Shown: one piece after another, positions 6,699 through 12,356 of the stretch
Numbering within the stretch: position 1 is the stretch's first letter
How the letters are laid out: every line of letters starts with the position of its first letter
Source: an uncultured Eubacteriales bacterium
GTDB taxonomy: Bacteria; Bacillota_A; Clostridia; Christensenellales; Aristaeellaceae
Direction: 5' to 3'
Length of the DNA: 12,356 nt
Assembly: GCA_902766515.1 (NCBI GenBank)
Contig: CACXEB010000273.1
Coordinates: 1-12,356 of the forward strand
Notes under the pieces: generated by a model
Databases searched by the model: none
What the model was told of the DNA's origin: nothing
The model's input: the letters and a program-made list of their open reading frames with translations, nothing else
Translations under genes and position numbers: made by a program

Positions 6699-9600
6699 CA
6701 GTTACCGTCCTCGTCGTAATGGTTGCGTTCCGTCCGTCGGCGGCGGACAGGCTGCCCGGCCGGGCCGGAGGCCGGCGGTGCGTTCGCTGGATCCGCGCCC
6801 GTGTAGATCGTCGTCGCGTCCGCGCGAACTGGCTGCGGCCTGCGGAAAGCCCTTGTCATCCCTTCGTCTTCGCCGCCCATGGGCCCGCTGTCCGGGGCGG
6901 CCGGCGCTTCCTCCCGGGGAACGGGCCGCGCCGTGCCCTCCAGGGCGATCCCGCCTGCGGAATCCCGCCGGTAGGACCTCGGACGCACAGGCTCCCGATC
7001 CGCCTGGTCCTGCTCGCGCTGCTGGCGGCGCCTGATCGCCTGGGCGCGCTGCAGCGCCTGCCGCCGCTTATTCGATCTCACGGCAGCCGCCGAAAAGACG
7101 ACGCCCCCGCCCACAGCGAGCAGCCCGGCCGCGATCAGCACCGCGGTCAGTCCGGACCCACCGGAAGCGTTCGGCGGCGGCGTGACCGTCATATTGTTGA
7201 TGATGGTCGGCACCGCCTTGGGCGGCTCGGTCGTCCGGGACGTCGGTTTGGGCTCCGGCGTCTGGGCGGCGGCAACGACGGCCACCGGCGTCGTATAGGG
7301 GTCAAAGGGCTCGTATGAAGCGTTGACCGACGGATTCGTCCACTGGCTGACCAGGTAGTTCTCATAGGACTGGATGGAATCCGCGCCGGTCACACTGCTG
7401 TCGGTGGTGTTGGCGCTCTTGAAATCGTCGCTCGTGACCACGCGGGTCAGCTCTCCCTGGGTCAGCACCTGCACCCAGTCGGCGCGCAGGTAACCGACCT
7501 GTCCGCTGTACAGCACCTGCTGCCATACCTGGCTGTCGTCGCCCAGGAAGCTGCCCTGGATCTGGACAAACTCATTCCTGTTCATCAGCCGCAGGGCCGT
7601 CCCATCCGTGATGCTGGGCAGTGACCGAAGGCTGACGCGGTCGCGGCTGATGATGCCCCAGCAGGACATCATGGCGCTCTGCGCCCGGGGCGTGGCCGTT
7701 ACTTCCGGCGTCGCGGTCGGACGGGAGCTGATGGTTTCCATATAGGTCAGGATCTCCTCCCCCGACATCTGCCGAAGGAGGTCGCGCCGCACGAAGCCCA
7801 GGTACTGCCCGTACTGGATCAGGCACCAGCATGTTCCATCCTCGGCCGTGCTCTGGTTGAGGACGCTCACCACCGTCCCGGCGTCCAGGATGGCCAGGTA
7901 CTGGGCGTTGCTGTTGGTCTGTTGGCGCATCGGCACGCCGTTCATCAGGATCACGGCGTACCCCGTGAACGGCAGGGGCGTATTGTCCGGGGTCGGCGCC
8001 GGCGTGGGGGTTGCCTGGTACAGGAGGTATTCCTGCGCCACTTCATTGCTGATGTGCTGCAGGCGGTCATCCTGCACAAAGCCGGTCACGCCGCTTGAAA
8101 TCACGCGGATCGAATCCCAGCAGACATTGTTCACGTAGGTCTGCCCCTGGATCATCACCAGCGTCTCACCGTTCAGCGTGAGCAGCACCGAGTTGTCCGC
8201 CGTCCAGCCGCTGTGGACCGTCGCGCGGGTATTGGTGACGGCGTAGCCGGTATAGGGCTGCGGCGTGGACGTGAGCACCGGGGTCGGCGTTACGGGCACG
8301 GCCGTGGGCGTGGGGGTCGGGATAAACGCGGTCGGCGTGGAAGTGGGCACGCGGGTGGCGGGCACCGTATGGGTCGGCACCGGCGTCGGCAGCTGGAACT
8401 GGATATTCTGGGATTCCACCGCCGAATACAGCGTCAGGCAGTCCGCCATGATATAGCCTTCCTTGCCCTTGTACCGGATCCGGTACCACAGCGTCCCGTT
8501 TTCATCCGTCGCGTCATCCACAAAGACGTCTTCATTCTTTTTGATCTTCATGATGACGTCGCCGTTCGGCTTTTTCCGAAAGCGGACGTTGCTTTTGATG
8601 ACCCTGGCCCAGCGTTCGATGAGGCCCGTTTCCGGATTCACGACGCTGTCGCCGTCGCCGCCTTCCCCGCGGTACAGGCTCATCAGCACCGCGGCCTCCT
8701 CATCCGGCAGCACCGTGACGACCGTCGCCGATACGTAGCCTCTCCGCTCGTTGACATTGACATAAAACCATTCCCCGCCGAAAGAAACGCGGCCGAGAAT
8801 CTCGATGATGTCCGTCCGGTTGATCTTGGCGATGATGGTGCTGTCGGAGCTTGTGGACGGATAGGAGCGCAGGTTCACGCCATTGTTGTTGGAGCGCGCG
8901 TACCCGCTGGCGGGCAGCATCTGGAAGCCCGTCTCCCGTCCTCCGTCCTGGTTCTTCCGGTAGTAGAAGATGACGCTCTGGGCGTCCGCATTCCCGTTTT
9001 CATCCACCGTCACCGTATACGACGGCGTGATCTGTTCATAGCCGTCCGCCAGGTCCACCGGCGACGCGTACACCGTATTCTCGCCCACCCGCAATGTCAT
9101 CAGGGTCGCGGAAGCCACCTGCGCGCCGTCATCCTCCGCCTGGTAATAGATGACCAGTTCGGGCATCTCGACAGCGCCCTGGTCCGGCGCAAACACGAAC
9201 GTGACGCGGTTGGGCGTGACGTTGCCGGCCGCGTCCACCGTTACGAGGACCTCCTCCGCGGAAATCAGGTGGTAGCCGCTCCGGAGGCCCTCCAGCCCGT
9301 TCAGGTACGTATTTCCCTCCGTCACCGTCACGGCTTCGGAAAAGCTCAGGGATTCGTCCCCCTGGTAAACATAGGATACCTGCACGAAGCCCACGCCCGG
9401 CGCCGGCTGGGGCGTCGCCGTTACGACCGGCTCCGGCGTGTCCGTCGGCGCCGGTGTCGCCGGCAGCTCCAGCCTGTACAGGAAAGTGACCGTGACCGTT
9501 TCCCCGCTCTGCGGCAGAAGGATGACCTTCGGCTCTTCATCGTCCAGCACGTAATAATCCATCAGCTGTTCCGGCGCGGCGAAAATGTTCATCTCCTGGC

Positions 9601-10561
9601 CCGGCGTGCCGGTCATCGTGGTTTCCTGCGCCACCGCCATCCCGTCGGCGTTCACATACTGGATCACCGCATAAGCCGGCGCCGGCGTCGCCGGTGCCCG
9701 GTAAGCGTAATAGAAGGTGACCTCCTGCGGCGTCCCGTCCCCGTTGATCTGCACGCGCTGGACGGAATCGCTGTACGGGTAATAGTTTTCTTTCAGGCCC
9801 ACCGGTTCGGCGTAGATTTCCTGTTCCGTGCCGCCCGGGCACTGGATGACCGTGTCCTCGGCAACCGCCGCGCCGCCCTCGTCCCGGTAACGGATCGTCA
9901 CCCGGACATCCGGCGGCGCCGGAGTCGGCGTGGGACGGGTATACTGAAAGACGATATCGACCGTATCCGGCGCGTCCAGCGGGATATCCACATAGAGAAT
10001 GGGATCGCCGACCAGTTTCCACCCTTCCTCCAGTGTCTTCGAATAGGCCTGGAACTGCGTACCCCTTTTCGCAAAAAACACTTCGTCGTCCGCGATCGGT
10101 TCGCCGTCCGCACTCTCATAGTGCACGACCACCGTCACCTGGCTGTCCGGCGTCGGACCGGGCGCCGGCGCAGTATCCGCCGACAGCTGCGTATAGACCC
10201 GCATGAGTGCGCTGAAGGGGGACGGGCCCTCCCCCTGCAGGCTGTACAGATACCCTCCGTCCGGCATATCGCCCTGATAGGCAGGCACGATCAGGCCCGG
10301 CTCGCCGTCTTCAGACAGCATCTCCAGGACCGTCAGCGTCGTCGGCAGATCCGCCGCGTCCAGGTCGGCGCGGTAGTATCCCTCCGCATCCTCTTCCGGC
10401 GTCCAGACCGCTTCGACCTGGTGCATCTCACCCGTTTCATCCAGCCATTGCACCGTAATCGCAGGCTGAACATCAATTGCTTCCTGCTGCGCCGAACACA
10501 TGCCGGCAAGCGACAGCGCCAGCACCGCGGCCAGCCACACACACAGCTGTTTTCTGATCAA
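6698..10561 (-). CDS. Giant membrane-anchored surface protein with MucBP-like and SH3-like repeats
   Basis: This 1287-residue protein starts at a TTG (10559-10561). Residues 1-24 form a signal peptide (core WLAAVLALSLAG, cut after CSA). Five divergent MucBP-like beta repeats lie at about 141-208, 219-288, 296-363, 391-458 and 467-535. They share a pattern of VxIxY, a strand, then a Tyr/Phe-rich VTFxY end. Five SH3b-like repeats follow at about 550-618, 650-712, 770-835, 866-930 and 964-1032. The first (GVNLRSYPST with GYVSATVV) and second are clearest. Thr/Pro linkers separate domains, the longest at 724-768. One membrane helix (1136-1160) is followed by a 127-residue Arg-rich tail. The topology is thus a large outside part and a cytoplasmic tail. 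There is no C-terminal sortase signal. SH3b domains commonly bind cell wall and MucBP domains glycans or mucin, so a wall-associated sensor or adhesin is likely, but the ligand is unknown. First gene of the operon. Confidence 0.85.
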   Translation of the reverse strand: MIRKQLCVWLAAVLALSLAGMCSAQQEAIDVQPAITVQWLDETGEMHQVEAVWTPEEDAEGYYRADLDAADLPTTLTVLEMLSEDGEPGLIVPAYQGDMPDGGYLYSLQGEGPSPFSALMRVYTQLSADTAPAPGPTPDSQVTVVVHYESADGEPIADDEVFFAKRGTQFQAYSKTLEEGWKLVGDPILYVDIPLDAPDTVDIVFQYTRPTPTPAPPDVRVTIRYRDEGGAAVAEDTVIQCPGGTEQEIYAEPVGLKENYYPYSDSVQRVQINGDGTPQEVTFYYAYRAPATPAPAYAVIQYVNADGMAVAQETTMTGTPGQEMNIFAAPEQLMDYYVLDDEEPKVILLPQSGETVTVTFLYRLELPATPAPTDTPEPVVTATPQPAPGVGFVQVSYVYQGDESLSFSEAVTVTEGNTYLNGLEGLRSGYHLISAEEVLVTVDAAGNVTPNRVTFVFAPDQGAVEMPELVIYYQAEDDGAQVASATLMTLRVGENTVYASPVDLADGYEQITPSYTVTVDENGNADAQSVIFYYRKNQDGGRETGFQMLPASGYARSNNNGVNLRSYPSTSSDSTIIAKINRTDIIEILGRVSFGGEWFYVNVNERRGYVSATVVTVLPDEEAAVLMSLYRGEGGDGDSVVNPETGLIERWARVIKSNVRFRKKPNGDVIMKIKKNEDVFVDDATDENGTLWYRIRYKGKEGYIMADCLTLYSAVESQNIQFQLPTPVPTHTVPATRVPTSTPTAFIPTPTPTAVPVTPTPVLTSTPQPYTGYAVTNTRATVHSGWTADNSVLLTLNGETLVMIQGQTYVNNVCWDSIRVISSGVTGFVQDDRLQHISNEVAQEYLLYQATPTPAPTPDNTPLPFTGYAVILMNGVPMRQQTNSNAQYLAILDAGTVVSVLNQSTAEDGTCWCLIQYGQYLGFVRRDLLRQMSGEEILTYMETISSRPTATPEVTATPRAQSAMMSCWGIISRDRVSLRSLPSITDGTALRLMNRNEFVQIQGSFLGDDSQVWQQVLYSGQVGYLRADWVQVLTQGELTRVVTSDDFKSANTTDSSVTGADSIQSYENYLVSQWTNPSVNASYEPFDPYTTPVAVVAAAQTPEPKPTSRTTEPPKAVPTIINNMTVTPPPNASGGSGLTAVLIAAGLLAVGGGVVFSAAAVRSNKRRQALQRAQAIRRRQQREQDQADREPVRPRSYRRDSAGGIALEGTARPVPREEAPAAPDSGPMGGEDEGMTRAFRRPQPVRADATTIYTGADPANAPPASGPAGQPVRRRRTERNHYDEDGN
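6701..7081 (-). other. Basic cytoplasmic tail of the surface protein
   Basis: Residues 1161-1287 follow the membrane helix. The first 40 are strongly basic (SNKRRQALQRAQAIRRRQQR). The middle is Pro/Ala/Glu-rich, and the end carries RRRR then an acidic finish (YDEDGN). It is predicted to be disordered and cytoplasmic. Ser/Thr sites such as RRDSAGG and ATTIYTG could be modified, but nothing in the sequence proves it. Confidence 0.6.
7082..7156 (-). other. C-terminal transmembrane helix of the surface protein
   Basis: Residues 1136-1160 are uncharged and rich in Ala, Gly, Leu and Val (GLTAVLIAAGLLAVGGGVVF). They are preceded by a Gly/Ser/Asn spacer and followed by RSNKRR, which fixes the tail in the cytoplasm. 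This is the only membrane segment after the signal peptide. Confidence 0.8.
8258..8392 (-). repeat. Thr/Pro-rich linker in the surface protein
   Basis: Residues 724-768 are almost wholly Thr, Pro, Val, Ala and Ser (for example PTPTPTAVPVTPTPVLTSTP). They separate the second and third SH3-like domains. Such stretches act as stiff extended spacers in wall proteins and are possible O-glycosylation sites. The DNA is a degenerate repeat of GGNGTNGGN-like codon pairs, not an array of a separate kind. Confidence 0.75.
8957..10141 (-). repeat. Five tandem MucBP-like repeats (protein level)
   Basis: Residues 141-535 form five units of about 70 residues. They share a start such as VTVVVHY, VRVTIRY, AVIQYVN or ELVIYYQ, a central Gly-Xaa-Glu turn, and an end such as VDIVFQY, EVTFYYAY, VTVTFLYR or SVIFYYRK. 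The first three are joined by short TP-rich linkers. Identity between units is low, so this is an old duplication. Assignment to MucBP rather than another beta-grasp surface family is by pattern only. Confidence 0.6.
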
Positions 10562-10568
10562 AACCCTG

Positions 10569-10573
10569 CCTCC
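10569..10573 (-). promoter_or_regulatory. Ribosome binding site that fixes a TTG start
   Basis: GGAGG on the minus strand lies seven bases before the TTG at 10561-10559. There is no ATG or GTG at a usable distance, and the TTG opens directly into the signal peptide, so TTG is the likely start of the surface protein. Confidence 0.75.
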
Positions 10574-10582
10574 GTATTCCTT

Positions 10583-10597
10583 CGGGCCGGCGGCCCG
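10583..10597 (-). other. Short GC hairpin in the operon leader
   Basis: CGGGCC and GGCCCG (6-bp arms, 3-base loop) sit nine bases upstream of the GGAGG of the first operon gene, within a leader of about 105 bases. It could influence ribosome access, but it is short and may be chance in GC-rich DNA. Confidence 0.3.
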
Positions 10598-10672
10598 TAC
10601 ACATCGTCTGCTCCGGCGGTTTCTCCCGATTATCCGTCACATCCCTTTGTTTGACGACGATAATCCATGATT

Positions 10673-10701
10673 ATTCTATAACGAAAGTTCCGATTCGTCA
10701 A
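10673..10701 (-). promoter_or_regulatory. Promoter of the surface protein-CHAP-HlyD-ftsH operon
   Basis: On the minus strand TTGACG (10696-10701) and TAGAAT (10673-10678) are separated by exactly 17 bases, each 5 of 6 to consensus. Transcription would start near 10666, within a small dyad (10660-10674, ATAATC-CAT-GATTAT) that could be an operator. No other good promoter was noticed before the four genes, and the junctions are too tight for one, so the unit is probably one transcript. Confidence 0.65.
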
Positions 10702-10729
10702 TAAAACCGGGCCGCGAACTGTGTAAATC

Positions 10730-10748
10730 ATTTTTTGAACCAAAAAAT
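10730..10748. promoter_or_regulatory. Perfect 8-bp dyad in the divergent intergenic region
   Basis: ATTTTTTG (10730-10737) and CAAAAAAT (10741-10748) flank a 3-base centre, just upstream of the -35 of the isomerase gene and about 30 bases behind the operon promoter. It lacks GC pairs, so it is a poor terminator and more likely a protein site or an A-tract that bends DNA. Confidence 0.35.
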
Positions 10749-10751
10749 TCA

Positions 10752-10780
10752 TTGAATATTCACTATTTTTATGGCATAAT
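10752..10780 (+). promoter_or_regulatory. Extended -10 promoter of the peptidyl-prolyl isomerase gene
   Basis: TTGAAT (10752-10757), a 17-base spacer, then CATAAT (10775-10780) with an upstream TG (10772-10773). The arrangement TGGCATAAT closely parallels TGGTATAAT of the transporter promoter. A perfect 10-bp palindrome, TGAATATTCA (10753-10762), overlaps the -35 and is a candidate operator. Confidence 0.6.
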
Positions 10781-10813
10781 GTGTACGCTGCGCCTTGACG
10801 CGCCAATTCTGCC

Positions 10814-10821
10814 AAGAAAGG
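10814..10821 (+). promoter_or_regulatory. Ribosome binding site of the isomerase gene
   Basis: AAGAAAGG ends 12 bases before the ATG at 10834, which is long, but only six bases before an in-frame TTG at 10828. Either start leaves the signal peptide intact, differing by two residues. ATG is preferred for its codon and family fit, with the TTG as a real alternative. Confidence 0.5.
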
Positions 10822-10833
10822 TCGTATTTGTAC

Positions 10834-12336
10834 ATGAAACGATTTTGCCAACTGTTATCGCTGCTGGTCGCGCTGATGATGCTGCCGTTCGCCGGCCTTG
10901 CCGAATCCACCGACACCGTCATCGCCACGGTCAACGGAAAGCAGGTTCCCGTTTCCGAAGTGCAGCAGGCCTATGCCTACTATTATGATTATTATGCCCA
11001 GTACGGCTATTCCTTCACCTACAGCATGGCGATGGAAGCCGTGATCAGCGAGTACCTGCTGAACGAGCTGATTGCCGAGGGCGGCTTCGACCAGTTTACC
11101 GAAGAGGAAAAAGCGGCGCTGACTCTTGAAGCGCAGGCTGCGTGGGATGAAGCGCTGCAGAGCTACGTCGATTATTACCTGACGGAGGATACCGATGAAG
11201 CCCGCGCGGCGCTGTACGCGCAGGCGGACGCCTACTACCGCAGCCAGGGTCACAGCCCGGAAAGCGTGGCAGCATCCTACCTCACCCAGGAAGCCTACAG
11301 CCGCTACCAGAAATCCCTGGTCAGCCCGGACGCGGTGACGCCCGAACAGATCCAGGCGCACCTGAACGAGATCGCCGCCTCCCAGATCCAGCAGTTCGGC
11401 GACGACATGGACATCATGATGTACGAGTATTACCCGATGTACACCGGCCAGGACTTCTACTTTGCCCCCGCCGGATACCGCCGCGTGCTGCACATCCTGA
11501 TGCGTGTGGACGACAGCCTGATGACGGCGTACAACGAGGCCAAAGAGAACTGGGAAACCCTCTCCGCCGCCCTCGCGGATCAGCAGGAAGCCGAAACCGC
11601 CGACACCGTGCCCGAAGCCGAAGCCGAGGAACCCGCTGAAGCCGCTGAAAACGCCGAAGCCCCCGAAGCGGATGAAGCAGAAGAAGTGATCCCGGTCACC
11701 CAGGAAATGGTCGATGAAGCCGCCCTGAAGATGCAGGAAGCGCTCGAACAGCTCCTGGCCAGCAAAAAGACGGAGATCGACGATATCGAGCAGCGCCTGG
11801 AAAACGGGGAAAGCTTCGCGGAGATCGCCCAGGATTACAACGAGGACACGGGCGAGGACTATACGGCCGGCTACATGGTCCATCCCGAAAGCGTTGTGCT
11901 GGATCCGGCATTCACCGCCGCCGCCTTCTCTGAGGAAATGACCGCGCCCGGCGCGCACGCGAAGCCCATCGTCGGCATGAACGGCATTCACATCCTCTAT
12001 TACCTGGCGGACGTGCCGGAAGGCCCGTTTGACCTGAGCGATCCGGCCAACCAGCAGCTCGCCGAAGAGATCCGCGACGAACTGGTTTCCGAACTGGTTT
12101 CCGAAGCCATCAACGCCGCCATCACCGCCAAGCGCGCAGCCGCCGACATCACCATCAACAACGAGCTGCTCAACAGCCTGGAGGAAGCCGAGGAGGACGT
12201 GGAGATCTCCTTCGACGAGGACGAAGAGGAAGAGGCCGTGTCGGCTGACGAAGCCGCTCCCGAGGAAGCCGAAGCGCCCGCCGACGAAGCCGCTCCCGAG
12301 GAAGCCGAAGCGCCTGCTGAAGAAGCCGCTGAATAA
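10834..12336 (+). CDS. Secreted parvulin-type peptidyl-prolyl isomerase (PrsA/SurA-like)
   Basis: This 500-residue protein is an exported folding factor that should catalyse prolyl cis-trans isomerisation outside the membrane. Residues 1-23 are a signal peptide (MKRFCQLL, hydrophobic core, GLA before Glu24) without a lipobox Cys, unlike the PrsA lipoprotein. Residues 27-180 form the SurA-like chaperone region, starting TVIATVNGKQVPVSEV and rich in Tyr. The parvulin domain is split. Its first strand is at 216-225 (YRRVLHILMR, His220), followed by about 80 residues including an Ala/Glu stretch (252-286). The domain then resumes with RLENGESFAEIAQDYNEDTG (321-340), FTAAAF (360-365) and NGIHILYYL (383-391). 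Residues 447-500 are highly acidic and end in a 12-residue repeat. No membrane anchor is seen, so it may be free or tethered through its signal segment. It is divergent from the envelope operon, whose exported products are plausible clients (inference). Confidence 0.83.
   Translation: MKRFCQLLSLLVALMMLPFAGLAESTDTVIATVNGKQVPVSEVQQAYAYYYDYYAQYGYSFTYSMAMEAVISEYLLNELIAEGGFDQFTEEEKAALTLEAQAAWDEALQSYVDYYLTEDTDEARAALYAQADAYYRSQGHSPESVAASYLTQEAYSRYQKSLVSPDAVTPEQIQAHLNEIAASQIQQFGDDMDIMMYEYYPMYTGQDFYFAPAGYRRVLHILMRVDDSLMTAYNEAKENWETLSAALADQQEAETADTVPEAEAEEPAEAAENAEAPEADEAEEVIPVTQEMVDEAALKMQEALEQLLASKKTEIDDIEQRLENGESFAEIAQDYNEDTGEDYTAGYMVHPESVVLDPAFTAAAFSEEMTAPGAHAKPIVGMNGIHILYYLADVPEGPFDLSDPANQQLAEEIRDELVSELVSEAINAAITAKRAAADITINNELLNSLEEAEEDVEISFDEDEEEEAVSADEAAPEEAEAPADEAAPEEAEAPAEEAAE
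12079..12102 (+). repeat. Perfect 12-bp tandem duplication in the isomerase gene
   Basis: GAACTGGTTTCC occurs twice in a row (12079-12090, 12091-12102), encoding ELVSELVS in a predicted helix. It is in frame and looks like recent slippage. Confidence 0.85.
12247..12330 (+). repeat. 36-bp tandem repeat encoding the acidic tail
   Basis: Two units (12247-12282, 12283-12318) differ only at the very end, and a degenerate third partial copy follows (12319-12330). Each unit encodes DEAAPEEAEAPA. The near identity at DNA level indicates recent duplication and a copy number that could vary between strains. Confidence 0.88.
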
Positions 12337-12356
12337 GCAGCTGAGCCGGGTTTTCC

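Noticed and set aside
7961..7975. LPFTG, a match to the sortase motif LPXTG (residues 863-867 of the surface protein)
   Set aside because: It is internal, at the junction of a linker and an SH3-like domain (the parallel junction reads PYTGYAV), and is not followed by a membrane helix and basic end. Chance match.
8258..8392. Short-period repeats that could be mistaken for a CRISPR or minisatellite array
   Set aside because: The periodicity follows in-frame Thr-Pro codons of a linker; there are no constant repeats with unique spacers.
10496..10507. Possible lipobox Cys22 at the end of the surface protein signal peptide
   Set aside because: The residue before the Cys is Met (AGMC), which does not fit the lipobox; an ordinary cleavage after CSA is more likely.
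8213..10654. 813-codon open frame on the plus strand opposite the surface protein
   Set aside because: Arg/His/Val-rich shadow without domains or a ribosome site; it also runs through the operon promoter region.
10630..10851. Small minus-strand frame in the divergent intergenic region
   Set aside because: It overlaps both promoters and the start of the isomerase gene, with no ribosome site or conserved pattern.
10855..11991. 378-codon minus-strand frame opposite the isomerase gene
   Set aside because: Gly/Phe/Val-rich antisense shadow of the Ala/Glu-rich coding sequence; no start signal and no recognisable family.
12337..12356. Possible beginning of a terminator after the isomerase gene (AGCCGGG then TTTT)
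   Set aside because: The window ends before any second arm can be seen, so no hairpin can be supported.

Overview
The window looks like chromosomal DNA of a GC-rich, single-membrane Firmicute, most likely a Clostridia relative. This is inferred from a Clostridia-style FtsH, a surface protein with MucBP-like and SH3b domains, a secreted CHAP hydrolase, strong AGGAGG-type ribosome sites, and GC-rich genes separated by short AT-rich promoters. No tRNA, rRNA, CRISPR array, transposase, integrase or attachment site was seen.

Left part (1-2230, plus strand): the 3' end of metK (S-adenosylmethionine synthetase) is closed by a strong intrinsic terminator. An AT-rich promoter region with a 10-bp inverted repeat follows. 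Next is a sodium/phosphate cotransporter-family gene with a C-terminal PhoU-like domain. A 13-bp GNRA-loop hairpin separates it from the operon converging from the right.

Central part (2245-10701, minus strand): one promoter near 10673-10701 appears to drive a tightly packed four-gene operon. In order it encodes (i) a 1287-residue secreted, membrane-anchored protein with about five MucBP-like repeats, five SH3-like repeats, one C-terminal membrane helix and a basic cytoplasmic tail; (ii) an exported CHAP hydrolase with a peptidoglycan-binding domain; (iii) a single-pass HlyD-like membrane fusion protein with a long Gln/Gly/Pro-rich cytoplasmic N terminus; and (iv) the membrane AAA+ protease FtsH. 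Junctions are a 1-nt overlap, a 1-nt gap and a 13-nt gap, so coupled translation is likely. The gene set suggests an envelope-sensing or wall-remodelling module tied to membrane proteolysis. That joint role is inference, and this is the least familiar part of the window.

Right part (10702-12356): an AT-rich divergent intergenic region carries two promoters and two palindromes. It is followed by a plus-strand gene for a secreted parvulin-type peptidyl-prolyl isomerase (PrsA/SurA-like) with an acidic insertion in the catalytic domain and an acidic repeat tail. It probably helps fold exported proteins, plausibly including those of the divergent operon. The last 20 bases after its stop contain nothing that can be called.
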